A stretch of DNA of 64,000 nt from an uncultured Christensenella sp. (GCA_910585595.1 CAJUET010000006.1:24963-88962); one strand, 5' to 3'; numbered from the stretch's first letter, positions 42,697-52,005 are shown. The notes: generated from the letters alone by a model not told the origin. Numbers and translations: made by a program.

Positions 42697-44784
42697 TTAT
42701 TTATCCTCTTTCGGCGCACGGTTCGAGATGATTTTCTCGGAAATGCTCTTCGGTACTTCGTAGTAGTGGTCGAATTGCATCGTGAACTGCCCTCTTCCCT
42801 GCGTGCGCGAACGGAGCTCCGTCGCATAACCGAACATTTCGGAAAGCGGAATTTCGGCATCTATGATCTTTGCGCCGTTGCGGTCGTCCGTGCCCAAGAT
42901 GGTGCCGCGGCGCCCCGAAACGTTTCCCATCAAATCGCCGAAGTAATCTTCGGGCGTGATGATCTGCACTTTCATGATAGGTTCGAGAAGAACGGGTTTC
43001 GCCTTTTCCATACCGTTCTTAAACGCCATGGAGCCTGCGATCTTGAACGCCATTTCGGACGAGTCGACTTCGTGGTAGCTACCGTCGTAGACCTGTACTT
43101 TAAAGTCTACCATTTCGTAGCCGGCAAGATAGCCGTTTTTGGCAGCCTCCTGAATACCCTTGTCGATCGCGGGAATGTATTCCTTGGGAATAGAGCCGCC
43201 GACCGTGAGATCCTCGAACGCGTAACCAGCGCCGGGTTCCTGGGGAAGAAGATGGATCTTACAGTGACCGTATTGACCTTTACCGCCCGACTGACGCTTG
43301 TACATACCCTCTGCGTCCACTGCGTTGCGGAACGTCTCGCGGTATGCAACCTGAGGCGCGCCTACGTTCGCTTCCACGTGGAATTCTCGAAGCAAACGGT
43401 CTACGATAATATCGAGGTGAAGTTCGCCCATGCCGGCGATAATCGTCTGCCCCGTCTCTTTATCGGTATAGGTCTTGAAGGTGGGATCTTCTTCCGCAAG
43501 TTTGATGAGCGCAAGCGTCATCTTCTCCTGTCCCGCTTTCGTCTTGGGTTCGAGCGAAAGCTGGATAACGGGCTCGGGGAATTCCATCTTTTCGAGAATG
43601 ATCGGGTGCTTTTCGTCGCAGAGCGTATCGCCCGTCGTCGTGTTCTTCAGACCGACGATCGCGCAAATGTCGCCCGAATAAATGCAGTCGATATCCTTTC
43701 TTTCGTTGGAGTGCATCTGAACAAGACGTCCCACGCGCTCCTTCTTCTCCTTGGTGGAGTTGTAAACATAGGAGCCTGCCTCCAATACGCCCGAATAGGC
43801 GCGGAAATAAGCAAGCGAACCCACGAACGGGTCGGTCGCGATCTTGAACGCAAGTCCCGCGAAAGGCGCTTCGTCGGAAGTTTCTCTCACTTCCTCCTCG
43901 CCCGTTTTGGGATTTACGCCCTTGACGTGCGCAACATCCAAGGGGCTGGGAAGGAAGTTGATGACCGCGTCAAGAAGAAACTGCACGCCCTTGTTCTTAT
44001 AGGAAGAACCGCAGAGCATGGGGATCGCTTCCGCTCTGAGGCAGCGCTCGCGAAGCCCCGCAATGATTTCCTCAACGGAAAGTTCCATCGTATCGAGATA
44101 TTTTTCCATAAGTTCGTCGTTTGCGGAAGCCGCTTCTTCAACGAGCTTTTCGTGATACTTATTTGCGAGCTCCTGCAAATCCGCCGGAATGGGCTCTTTT
44201 CTGAAATCTTTACCGAGATCGTCGTAATATATCTCTGCTTCCATGCGGATCAGATCGACGATACCGCGGAAATTCTCCTCTTTGCCGATGGGAAGCTCGA
44301 TCGGAACGGGGTTTGCGCCCAAACGCTCTTTGATCATCTTCTCTACGCGGTAGAAGTCCGCTCCGTTGATGTCCATTTTGTTAACGTAAGCAATACGGGG
44401 AACTTTGTAGTTCTCCGCCTGACGCCAAACCGTTTCGGACTGGGGCTCAACGCCGCCCTTCGCGCAGAAGGTTGCGACCGCGCCATCCAAAACGCGCAAG
44501 GAACGCTCGACTTCCACCGTAAAGTCAACGTGACCCGGTGTATCGATGATGTTGAAACGGTGATTTTTCCAAATACAGGTAGTAGCCGCGGAAGTTATGG
44601 TAATTCCGCGCTCCTGCTCCTGCACCATCCAGTCCATCGTCGCGGCGCCTTCGTGCGTTTCGCCCATCTTGTGCGTCTTCCCCGTATAGAAAAGGATACG
44701 CTCCGTCGTGGTCGTCTTTCCCGCGTCGATGTGCGCCATGATCCCGAAGTTACGGGTATGTTTTAAATCGTATTCTCTGGGCAT
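42697..44784 (-). CDS. fusA: elongation factor G
   Basis: 695 residues, full length. G1 AHIDAGKTTTTERIL, G3 DTPGHVDF, G4 NKMD, and domain IV/V present to the usual end (YYEVPKSISEKIISN). Drives ribosomal translocation. SD AAGGAG; 18 bp from rpsG. Confidence 0.98.
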   Translation of the reverse strand: MPREYDLKHTRNFGIMAHIDAGKTTTTERILFYTGKTHKMGETHEGAATMDWMVQEQERGITITSAATTCIWKNHRFNIIDTPGHVDFTVEVERSLRVLDGAVATFCAKGGVEPQSETVWRQAENYKVPRIAYVNKMDINGADFYRVEKMIKERLGANPVPIELPIGKEENFRGIVDLIRMEAEIYYDDLGKDFRKEPIPADLQELANKYHEKLVEEAASANDELMEKYLDTMELSVEEIIAGLRERCLRAEAIPMLCGSSYKNKGVQFLLDAVINFLPSPLDVAHVKGVNPKTGEEEVRETSDEAPFAGLAFKIATDPFVGSLAYFRAYSGVLEAGSYVYNSTKEKKERVGRLVQMHSNERKDIDCIYSGDICAIVGLKNTTTGDTLCDEKHPIILEKMEFPEPVIQLSLEPKTKAGQEKMTLALIKLAEEDPTFKTYTDKETGQTIIAGMGELHLDIIVDRLLREFHVEANVGAPQVAYRETFRNAVDAEGMYKRQSGGKGQYGHCKIHLLPQEPGAGYAFEDLTVGGSIPKEYIPAIDKGIQEAAKNGYLAGYEMVDFKVQVYDGSYHEVDSSEMAFKIAGSMAFKNGMEKAKPVLLEPIMKVQIITPEDYFGDLMGNVSGRRGTILGTDDRNGAKIIDAEIPLSEMFGYATELRSRTQGRGQFTMQFDHYYEVPKSISEKIISNRAPKEDK

Positions 44785-44802
44785 AATCTTTTCTCCTTAC
44801 GA

Positions 44803-45273
44803 TCAGAAACGGAAATGCGCGAACGCCTTGTTCGCCTCTGCCATTCTGTGCGTATCTTCTTTCTTCTTAACGGAACCGCCGGTATTGTTATACGCGTCCA
44901 TAAGCTCCGCAGCGAGCTTTTTGCTCATTTCGCGCTCGCTTCTCTTTCTCGTGTTCGCAACGATCCAACGGATCGCAAGCGTCTGACGGCGCTCGGGTCT
45001 GATTTCGATGGGAACCTGATAGTTCGCACCGCCCACGCGCCTTGCTTTGACTTCGACCAAAGGCATTACGTTGCTCATCGCTTTCGTAAAGATTTCCATA
45101 GGTTCCAAGCCTAATTTTTCTCCCATCATCGTGAACGCGTCGTACACGATCCTTTGCGCAACGCCTTTTTCGCCGTCGAGCATCACTTGGTTGATGAGCT
45201 TCGTAACGACCTTGCTGTTGTAGATAGGATCGGGAAGAACGTCTCTTTTGGGAACGCCACCTCTTCTGGGCAT
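44803..45273 (-). CDS. rpsG: 30S ribosomal protein S7
   Basis: 156 residues, standard length, MPRRGGVPKRDVLPDPIYNS at the N terminus and RRVGGANYQVPIEI in the core. SD CGGAGG. Primary 16S 3'-major-domain binder and a likely translational repressor of this operon, as in other bacteria. Confidence 0.98.
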   Translation of the reverse strand: MPRRGGVPKRDVLPDPIYNSKVVTKLINQVMLDGEKGVAQRIVYDAFTMMGEKLGLEPMEIFTKAMSNVMPLVEVKARRVGGANYQVPIEIRPERRQTLAIRWIVANTRKRSEREMSKKLAAELMDAYNNTGGSVKKKEDTHRMAEANKAFAHFRF

Positions 45274-45479
45274 TTTGGTATCCTCCGATTAAAATTTTGT
45301 TTGCGTTACGCCGCCGCGAGGGAAATGAAGTTTCCCTGTCCTGTTAAGCTATTTTACCTATACATTATTATATAATAGGCAAAAACCTTCTCCCCTTTCG
45401 GGAATACTGCCTGACTTCCGGACGAATATTCCGAAATAAAGCAGAGTCTTTCACGAACGAAATAGCTAAAATCCGTGAA

Positions 45480-45851
45480 TTACTTAGGGCGCTTTGCGCC
45501 ATACTTGCTGCGGGACTGTTTGCGTTTTGCAACGCCCGCCGTATCGAGTGCGCCGCGAACGATATGATACCGCACGCCGGGCAGGTCCTTTACTCTTCCG
45601 CCGCGGATCAAAACGGAGCTGTGCTCCTGCAAGTTGTGACCTTCGCCGGGAATGTAAACCGTACCCTCTTGCTTGTTGGTAAGGCGGACTCTCGCGATTT
45701 TACGAAGCGCCGAGTTGGGCTTCTTGGGAGAGGTCGTCGTTACCGAAAGGCATACGCCGCGCTTTTGCGGACACTTGTCCAAAATAGGGCTCTTGGACTT
45801 GAACGCTTCGCGTTCTCTGCCTTTTTTGATAAGCTGGTTGATTGTAGGCAT
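45480..45851 (-). CDS. rpsL: 30S ribosomal protein S12
   Basis: 123 residues. TTSPKKPNSALRK carries the Lys positions tied to streptomycin response; PGVRYHIVRGALD follows. SD AAGGAGG. First gene of the str operon; 206 bp to rpsG show no further gene. Confidence 0.98.
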   Translation of the reverse strand: MPTINQLIKKGREREAFKSKSPILDKCPQKRGVCLSVTTTSPKKPNSALRKIARVRLTNKQEGTVYIPGEGHNLQEHSSVLIRGGRVKDLPGVRYHIVRGALDTAGVAKRKQSRSKYGAKRPK

Positions 45852-46064
45852 TCTCTCATCCTCCTTGAATTATTTCGGAATATTTCAGCGACTGCAAGCA
45901 GTCGGAAGAAATCCTGTTCATTTCGCATTCGGGGCACGCAAAAATCTGCCCTTTTGCGGACAAAACATATTTTACCAAATCAAAGATTCTTTGTCAAACA
46001 TTTTAAATATAAAAAACTTAAAAAAAGCATACAAATTCCGTTATTCTTTCTTTCCTTAAAAGTA

Positions 46065-46093
46065 TTGACAAATTTTGGAAAAAGAATTATTAT
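46065..46093 (+). promoter_or_regulatory. pgk promoter
   Basis: TTGACA (46065-46070), 17-nt spacer, TATTAT (46088-46093), 35 bp ahead of the start codon. Confidence 0.65.
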
Positions 46094-46127
46094 ATTGCAG
46101 GAATTCATTGAAAGGAGAATTTTTTTT

Positions 46128-47429
46128 ATGAACAAAAAGACCGTAAAAGATTTAAGATGTTTAAAAGGCAAGCGCGTACTCGTGCGCTGCGACTTCAACG
46201 TGCCGATCGTGAACGGCGTCATCACCGACGAAAACCGCATCAACGGCGCACTCCCCACCATCAAGTATCTTATGGACAAGGGTGCAAAAGTTGTGCTCTG
46301 TTCGCACATGGGCAAACCCCACTCCATCTTCTCGGACGAAGTGAAACTCAACAAGAAGGATAAAAAGAAAGTCGAAGCGGGCGAAACCACTGCGGAAGCG
46401 ATCATTGAAAAGGCAAAGAAAACCGAGCCTTCAAAGCTCACCCTCGCTCCCGTTGCAAAGCGCTTGAACGAACTGCTCGGCGGCAAAGTCGCGTTTGCCT
46501 GCGACGTAGTCGGTCCCGACGCACAGGCAAAGGTCAACGCGCTCAAAGAGGGCGAATGCGTGCTCCTTGAAAATCTCCGCTTCCACTGGGAAGAAGAGAA
46601 GAAAGACCTTGAATTCTGCAAAAAGCTCGCTTCCTACTGCGATATTTACGTAAACGACGCATTCGGAACGGCGCACCGCTCCCACGCTTCCACGGCGGCG
46701 ATCGTGGAATACGGTCTTGTTAAGACTGCCGTCTGCGGCTTCCTCATCGAAAAAGAACTCACCGTCATGGCGGACTCCCTCGAACATCCCCAACACCCCT
46801 TCGTTGCGATCCTCGGCGGAGCAAAGGTCGCAGACAAGCTCAACGTTATTTCCAATCTGCTGGAAAAGTGCGATACGCTTATCATCGGCGGCGGCATGGC
46901 TTACACCTTCTTGAAGGCGCAGGGCGGAAACATCGGCACCTCGCTCGTAGACGACGAAAAGATCGACTACTGCAAGGAAATGCTTAAAAAGGCGAAAGAC
47001 AACGGCAAAGAAATTCTTCTGCCCGTCGATACCGTCGTTGCAAAGTCCTTCCCCGACCCCATCGACGCGCCCGTCGAAATCAAGACGGTTCCCTCCATGG
47101 AGATCCCTGCGGATATGATGGGACTCGACATCGGCGAAAAGACGAGAGCGCTCTTCGCGGATAAGGTCGCCAAGGCTAAAACGGTCATCTGGAACGGTCC
47201 TATGGGCGTATTCGAAAACCCCACTCTCTCGGCGGGTACGATCGCGGTTGCGGAAGCGCTTGCGCAGGCGAAAGGCACCACTATCGTCGGCGGCGGCGAC
47301 AGCGCTGCGGCTTGCACCCAATTCGGTTTTGCGGATAAGATCACGCACATCTCCACGGGCGGCGGAGCTTCCCTCGAACTTTTCGAAGGAAAAGTCCTCC
47401 CCGGAATCGCTTGCCTGAACGATAAGTAA
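46128..47429 (+). CDS. pgk: phosphoglycerate kinase
   Basis: 433 residues from ATG 46128 (AAAGGAG site); the frame is open further upstream, but that part overlaps rpsL antisense. RVLVRCDFNVP, GGAKVADKLNVI, and nucleotide-binding GGGDSAAAC are present. It is about 35 residues longer than usual through a Lys/Glu-rich insertion after CSHMGKPHS. Makes ATP from 1,3-bisphosphoglycerate; clustered with tpiA and gpmI. Confidence 0.97.
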   Translation: MNKKTVKDLRCLKGKRVLVRCDFNVPIVNGVITDENRINGALPTIKYLMDKGAKVVLCSHMGKPHSIFSDEVKLNKKDKKKVEAGETTAEAIIEKAKKTEPSKLTLAPVAKRLNELLGGKVAFACDVVGPDAQAKVNALKEGECVLLENLRFHWEEEKKDLEFCKKLASYCDIYVNDAFGTAHRSHASTAAIVEYGLVKTAVCGFLIEKELTVMADSLEHPQHPFVAILGGAKVADKLNVISNLLEKCDTLIIGGGMAYTFLKAQGGNIGTSLVDDEKIDYCKEMLKKAKDNGKEILLPVDTVVAKSFPDPIDAPVEIKTVPSMEIPADMMGLDIGEKTRALFADKVAKAKTVIWNGPMGVFENPTLSAGTIAVAEALAQAKGTTIVGGGDSAAACTQFGFADKITHISTGGGASLELFEGKVLPGIACLNDK

Positions 47430-47442
47430 TCAACGAAATGCG

Positions 47443-47478
47443 AACGCCTCCTTCCGTAGCAGGAAGGAGGCGTTTTTT
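47443..47478 (+). terminator. pgk terminator
   Basis: 13-bp arms AACGCCTCCTTCC (47443-47455) and GGAAGGAGGCGTT (47462-47474) with a T7 tail. It overlaps the end of the convergent small gene. Confidence 0.9.
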
Positions 47479-47756
47479 TATTGCGGCTTTGAAGAGCCCA
47501 TCGTCTCCGCAAGCAGCCGAAACGCGAATCTGATTCCCTCGCGGAAGCCCATCAAACCGTATTCCGAATTGATACCCCCTTCTAACAGCCAAATTGTGTC
47601 CAGCCACTCACTGGGCTCTTTTCCTAAAATTGCGAATAATTTATCGAAATATTCGTCCGCTTCTTTATTCAGACGTAAATATTCCTGGGTATATACCATC
47701 GTTTCGCTCGGCCCGCAATCTGAAAAGTAAATTTCTTCTAAAATTGATTTGTTCAT
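47478..47756 (-). CDS. DUF6809-like small protein
   Basis: About 92 residues from ATG 47756 (AAGGAG). MNKSILEEIYFSDCGPSE and GFREGIRFAFRLLAET fit small helical proteins annotated DUF6809 in Clostridia. Divergent from the XRE gene, with several AGTTA palindromes between, so the pair may be autoregulated. Confidence 0.6.
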   Translation of the reverse strand: MNKSILEEIYFSDCGPSETMVYTQEYLRLNKEADEYFDKLFAILGKEPSEWLDTIWLLEGGINSEYGLMGFREGIRFAFRLLAETMGSSKPQ

Positions 47757-47784
47757 AACGACTCTCCTTTGCAATATCTTATTT

Positions 47785-47858
47785 AGTTATAAATAACTGT
47801 TTTGAATTATTTTATCAGTTATTTTTGACTTTGTCAACTATTTGAGTTAAATTTAACT
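47785..47858. promoter_or_regulatory. palindromic operators of the divergent XRE gene pair
   Basis: AGTTATAAATAACT (47785-47798; arms AGTTAT/ATAACT) and the perfect palindrome AGTTAAATTTAACT (47845-47858), with a related AGTTATTTTTGACT in between. Confidence 0.55.
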
Positions 47859-47881
47859 TAAAATAATTCTTGGTGAATAAT

Positions 47882-48223
47882 ATGCGCTTAAAAGAATTAA
47901 GAGAAGAAAAAAAGATAACACAAAAAGAAGTTGCCGAAGCAATCGGCGGAACGCAATCCAATTTAGCAAAATGGGAAAAAGAAAAAATTCAACCTGCGGC
48001 TGATATGATCATTAAACTTGCCGATTTTTTCGGCGTTTCGGCGGACTATCTTCTCGGAAGAACCGACGACTTCGGGAATGCGGTCGCTTCCCTCCCCGCT
48101 CTTTCCGAAGATGAAAACGGTTTACTTGCCCTATACCGCGGCATGACCCGCGCACAGAAGGCACGCTTTCTTTCTTACGGCGAAGGGTTGCTTGGAACCG
48201 ATACTCCCAAATTTAAATCGTAA
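47882..48223 (+). CDS. XRE-family regulator related to the prophage repressor
   Basis: 113 residues from ATG 47882. Helix-turn-helix ITQKEVAEAIGGTQSNLAKW, then DFFGVSADYLLGRTDDFGN and PALSEDENGLLALYRGMTRA, parallel along its whole length to the prophage repressor at 26326. Perhaps a domesticated phage repressor. Confidence 0.8.
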   Translation: MRLKELREEKKITQKEVAEAIGGTQSNLAKWEKEKIQPAADMIIKLADFFGVSADYLLGRTDDFGNAVASLPALSEDENGLLALYRGMTRAQKARFLSYGEGLLGTDTPKFKS

Positions 48224-48242
48224 AAGGAAATCGAAAAAACGA

Positions 48243-48271
48243 TTGCATTTCCTTTTGAATCGTGTTATAAT
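48243..48271 (+). promoter_or_regulatory. tpiA promoter
   Basis: TTGCAT (48243-48248), 17-nt spacer, TATAAT (48266-48271). Confidence 0.65.
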
Positions 48272-48304
48272 ACTCAAAAATAAATTCAATCAGGAGAATC
48301 ATAA

Positions 48305-49051
48305 ATGAGAAAACCCATTATTGCAGGAAACTGGAAAATGAACAACACCGCGAGCGAGGGCACGGCGCTCGTAAACGCTTTAAAGCCCCTCGTAAAAGAT
48401 GCCGATTGCGAAGTCGTCGTTTGCGTTCCCGCAATCGATATTCCCGCCGTATCCGAAGCACTGAAAGGCAGCAATATTGCGCTCGGCGCACAGAACATGC
48501 ACTTCGCCGAAAAAGGCGCGTATACGGGGGAAATTTCCGCAAATATGCTTAAAGAATACAACGTAAAATACGTCATTATCGGTCACAGCGAACGCCGCCA
48601 ATACTTCGGCGAAACGGACGAAACGGTAAACAAGCGCACTCTTACGGCGCTTTCGGCAGGACTTGTTCCCATCGTCTGCATCGGCGAAACGCTCGAAGAG
48701 CGCGAAACGGGCAAAACGGAAGCCGTCCTCGATAGGCAGATCACCGAGGGAATGAAGGGCATCGACGATATTTCCAGAATCGTCATTGCATACGAACCCG
48801 TTTGGGCGATCGGCACGGGCAAAACGGCAACCGCCGAGCAGGCAAACGAAACGATCGGCTATATCCGCAAAAAGTTGGGCGAAGTTTTCTGCCCCAAGTG
48901 CGCGGAAAACGTTCGTATTCAGTATGGCGGAAGCATGAACGCAGGCAACTGCAAAGAATTGATGGCAATGCCCGAGATCGACGGCGGACTGATCGGCGGC
49001 GCGTCGCTTAAAGCGGGCGACTTTGCAACGATCGCAAACTACAATAAATAA
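48305..49051 (+). CDS. tpiA: triosephosphate isomerase
   Basis: 248 residues, normal length. AGNWKMNN, catalytic His in IIGHSERR, catalytic Glu in AYEPVWAIGTG, and phosphate-gripping GGASLKAGDF. SD AGGAG. Interconverts dihydroxyacetone phosphate and glyceraldehyde 3-phosphate. Confidence 0.98.
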   Translation: MRKPIIAGNWKMNNTASEGTALVNALKPLVKDADCEVVVCVPAIDIPAVSEALKGSNIALGAQNMHFAEKGAYTGEISANMLKEYNVKYVIIGHSERRQYFGETDETVNKRTLTALSAGLVPIVCIGETLEERETGKTEAVLDRQITEGMKGIDDISRIVIAYEPVWAIGTGKTATAEQANETIGYIRKKLGEVFCPKCAENVRIQYGGSMNAGNCKELMAMPEIDGGLIGGASLKAGDFATIANYNK

Positions 49052-49133
49052 TCAATTACGTTTAGGAGCGGCGGCGCAGATTTTTGCCCGCCCTTCTTTT
49101 TTCGATATTTTTTGATAAATTACACCTATGCGC

Positions 49134-49163
49134 TTGCAAAATTTACCTATTCTATTGTATAAT
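49134..49163 (+). promoter_or_regulatory. gpmI promoter
   Basis: TTGCAA (49134-49139), 18-nt spacer, TATAAT (49158-49163). Confidence 0.6.
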
Positions 49164-49193
49164 ACAGTAAACCTAACTTAAAGAGGTATTAAA

Positions 49194-50747
49194 ATGAAAA
49201 CTCCTTACGCAATCATCATTATGGACGGTTACGGTTTGAATCCCGAAGAAAAAGGCAACGCCATTTTCATGGACGGGAGCAAAAACGTAAACGAATTAAG
49301 AGCGAAATACCCTTCCGCACGGCTCGGCGCCAGCGGGCTTTCGGTGGGGCTTCCCGACGGACAGATGGGAAATTCGGAAGTCGGTCACCTCAACATGGGC
49401 GCTGGGCGCATCGTCTATCAGGATCTGACCAAGATCACGAAGTCCATCGACGACGGCGACTTCTTCAAAAACGAAGCCCTTGTTTCCGCGATGGAAGGCG
49501 CTAAGGAAAAGCATAAAAAACTCCACTTATGGGGGCTCTTATCCGACGGGGGCGTACACAGCCACCTGACCCACCTCTTCGCCCTTCTCGAAATGGCGAA
49601 AAACTATGGCGTCCCTCAAACCTATGTGCACTGCTTCATGGACGGGCGCGACGTCTCCCCCACCTCGGGCGCGACGTTTGTGAAAGAACTGCAAAACAAA
49701 ATGCACGAGCTCGGCTACGGCGAAATCGCTTCCCTTTCGGGCAGATACTATTCCATGGACAGGGACAACAACTGGGACCGCGTGGAGAAGAGCTACGATA
49801 TGCTTACGCTCGGCACGGGTCTGCAAAAGGACGACCCCGTCAAGGCGCTCAAAGATTCTTATGCCGAGGGCGTAACGGACGAATTCATTCTTCCCACGAA
49901 CATCGTGAAGAACGGAAAGCCCGTCGCACTCGTCGAAAAGGGCGACTCGGTCATCTTTTTCAACTTCCGCCCCGACCGCGCGCGCGAAATCACACGCGCT
50001 TTCTCTCAAAAGGAATTCGTCGTACCGAAGGGAACGGCGTTTGAGAGAAAAACGGGCTTTTTGGAACCCGACTACGTTTGCTTTACCTGTTATGACGCGG
50101 CGTTCGAAAACGTTAAAATCGCTTTCCCCAAGCAGAGCATGAAAAATACGCTCGGCGAATATCTTGCGAATCTCAATAAAAAACAGCTTCGTATTGCGGA
50201 GACGGAGAAGTATGCGCACGTCACGTTTTTCTTCAACGGCGGCGTAGAGGAACCCAACGCAGGCGAAACACGCGTTCTTATCAACTCCCCCAAGGTAGCG
50301 ACCTACGATTTACAGCCCGAAATGTCCGCCCCCGAAGTAACCGACCGCGTATTGCAGGAACTCAGGACGGGCGAATACGACGTTATGATCTTAAATTTCG
50401 CCAACTGCGACATGGTAGGTCATACGGGCGTGATCCCCGCCGCAGTGAAAGCAGTACACACGGTGGACGATTGCGTAAAGCGCGTCGTCAATCAGATCAT
50501 TTCCATGGGCGGCAGCGCGATCCTCACCGCCGATCACGGCAATGCGGATAAAATGCTCGATACGGACGAATCGCCCTTCACTGCGCACACTACGAACCCC
50601 GTTCCCGTCGTTCTCGTTTCCGAAAAGTACAAGAATGTGCGGCTTCGTAAAGACGGGATTCTTGCGGACATCGCCCCTACCCTTCTCGAAATCATGGGGC
50701 TTCCCGTTCCCGCAGAGATGACGGGAAAAAGCCTGATCATCCGCTGA
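49194..50747 (+). CDS. gpmI: cofactor-independent (Mn-dependent) phosphoglycerate mutase
   Basis: 517 residues. Metal and catalytic blocks: IIMDGYGLNP, the Ser in QMGNSEVGHLNMGAGRIVYQ, HCFMDGRDVSPTSG, FRPDRAREI, NFANCDMVGHTG and TADHGNADKML. Converts 3- to 2-phosphoglycerate. Third glycolytic gene in the cluster, with its own promoter and the terminator at 50761. Confidence 0.98.
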   Translation: MKTPYAIIIMDGYGLNPEEKGNAIFMDGSKNVNELRAKYPSARLGASGLSVGLPDGQMGNSEVGHLNMGAGRIVYQDLTKITKSIDDGDFFKNEALVSAMEGAKEKHKKLHLWGLLSDGGVHSHLTHLFALLEMAKNYGVPQTYVHCFMDGRDVSPTSGATFVKELQNKMHELGYGEIASLSGRYYSMDRDNNWDRVEKSYDMLTLGTGLQKDDPVKALKDSYAEGVTDEFILPTNIVKNGKPVALVEKGDSVIFFNFRPDRAREITRAFSQKEFVVPKGTAFERKTGFLEPDYVCFTCYDAAFENVKIAFPKQSMKNTLGEYLANLNKKQLRIAETEKYAHVTFFFNGGVEEPNAGETRVLINSPKVATYDLQPEMSAPEVTDRVLQELRTGEYDVMILNFANCDMVGHTGVIPAAVKAVHTVDDCVKRVVNQIISMGGSAILTADHGNADKMLDTDESPFTAHTTNPVPVVLVSEKYKNVRLRKDGILADIAPTLLEIMGLPVPAEMTGKSLIIR

Positions 50748-50760
50748 ACAAAATCCTGAC

Positions 50761-50792
50761 AGGCGCGGGCGATTTGTCCGCGCCTTTTTTTT
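50761..50792 (+). terminator. gpmI terminator
   Basis: AGGCGCGG (50761-50768) and CCGCGCCT (50778-50785) followed by T7. Confidence 0.9.
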
Positions 50793-50793
50793 G

Positions 50794-50822
50794 TTGACAT
50801 ATTTTAAAAAATAGGCTATAAT
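50794..50822 (+). promoter_or_regulatory. tmRNA promoter
   Basis: Perfect TTGACA (50794-50799), 17-nt spacer, perfect TATAAT (50817-50822). Confidence 0.9.
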
Positions 50823-50840
50823 GATAGAGTAAGACGAAAC

Positions 50841-51229
50841 GGGCCTGTTTCGGATTCGATTGCAAGCGGATTTCGTCGGACGCACGCCGGAGGCTCGGCT
50901 CCGTAAAAACGGATTTAATTTAATTGCTGATAATAAAAGCAGAAGAAGCGCAACCCGCAGAGTTTCGGCTCGTCGCGTAGCGCTTGCGGCTTAACTTAAG
51001 TTAAGCTCCGTCCTCTTCCGATTGCCCACGGTCGGATACAGGGCGTCAATCAAGTGGGGAACGTTTTATTCGGAAAAACTTCCGTTCGGATGAAATGAAT
51101 TCAGGGAAGTATGCCCGAAAAAGAGTCGTCTGCGGACTTTTTAAGGGCGAGATCTGATCGCAGACTAAGCGTGTAGTGTCCGCGGAGGAACCTTGTAAGA
51201 CCGCAGTTCAATTCTGCGCAGGTCCACCA
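50841..51229 (+). ncRNA. ssrA: transfer-messenger RNA
   Basis: 389 nt, one-piece. The 5' end GGGCCTG pairs with CAGGTCC before A-CCA (51226-51229). The T-arm has GCAGTTCAATTCTGC. The tag frame starts at GCT 50926 and ends at TAA 50992: 22 codons, opening ADNKSRRS and closing RRVALAA, with six Arg. Pseudoknot-like pairings lie on both sides. Together with SmpB it frees stalled ribosomes. Confidence 0.95.
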
Positions 51230-51322
51230 CGCCGCAACGTTGCGCCGTTTGCGCGGCGTTACTCCTTTTCCCGAAAAACTTTTGCTACGCAAAACTTTTT
51301 CGGAAGCTTTAAAATACTACGG

Positions 51323-51350
51323 CAAGACAGCGTATGCTGTCTTGTTTGCT
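51323..51350 (+). terminator. terminator downstream of tmRNA
   Basis: CAAGACAGC...GCTGTCTTG (51323-51344), then TTTGCTTT. Two further hairpins lie ahead of it at about 51230-51260 and 51279-51312. Confidence 0.6.
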
Positions 51351-51384
51351 TTAACGGGGATACGATCGGTCATATGATTTCCGC

Positions 51385-51413
51385 TTGTAATAAGCGTGAA
51401 AATATGCTATAAT
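51385..51413 (+). promoter_or_regulatory. hpt promoter
   Basis: TTGTAA (51385-51390), 17-nt spacer, TATAAT (51408-51413). Transcription would begin at about 51420, on the first ATG of hpt. Confidence 0.65.
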
Positions 51414-51419
51414 GAACAA

Positions 51420-51995
51420 ATGAGCAATCAAAGAGTTATTATGGACCGTGATTTATCGGAAATTATTTTAAGCGAAGAGCAAATCGCACAAAAAGTCAGA
51501 GAAGCGGCGGCATGGCTCGACGAAAGGTTTAAAAAGGAAAGCGTTCCCCCTCTGGCGGTCGGCGTTTTGAAGGGCTGCGTATTTTTTTTCTGCGATCTGG
51601 TGCGCGCCATGCAGACTCCCGTACAGATCGAATTTATGACCGCGTCCTCTTACGGCAATTCTTCAAAAAGTTCCGGCGCTCCCGAAATCGTTACGGATCT
51701 TGCCGCTTCGGTACAGGGAAGAGACGTGATCTTGATCGAAGATATCGTCGACTCCGGATATACGCTCGTAAGATTGAAAGACTTGATTTTAGGGCGCGGC
51801 GCAAAGTCCTTTACCGCCGTAACGCTGTTTGATAAGCCTGCCCGCAGAAAATTACCCGTTCGGGCAGACTTTTCCTGCTTTGAAATAGGCGACGAATTTA
51901 TCGTGGGCTACGGTTTGGACTACGCGCAGCAGTACCGTGACCTCCCCTACGCAGGAATTTTAAAGCGCGAAATTTACGAAAAGAACAACGCTTGA
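51420..51995 (+). CDS. hpt: hypoxanthine phosphoribosyltransferase
   Basis: 191 residues from ATG 51420 (184 from ATG 51441). The PRPP loop is VILIEDIVDSGYT, the flexible loop FMTASSYGNS, and the PPi loop VGVLKGCVFF. Purine salvage: hypoxanthine/guanine plus PRPP to IMP/GMP. With the first ATG, the message would be leaderless; the second has only a weak AAAGAG. Confidence 0.95.
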   Translation: MSNQRVIMDRDLSEIILSEEQIAQKVREAAAWLDERFKKESVPPLAVGVLKGCVFFFCDLVRAMQTPVQIEFMTASSYGNSSKSSGAPEIVTDLAASVQGRDVILIEDIVDSGYTLVRLKDLILGRGAKSFTAVTLFDKPARRKLPVRADFSCFEIGDEFIVGYGLDYAQQYRDLPYAGILKREIYEKNNA

Positions 51996-52005
51996 ATAAG
52001 ACTTG

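Noticed and set aside
41268..44766. Long plus-strand frames opposite tuf and fusA
   Set aside because: Antisense shadows of strongly biased genes; the real products are EF-Tu and EF-G.
46431..47348. 305-codon minus-strand frame inside pgk
   Set aside because: Antisense shadow of pgk; no site and no family.
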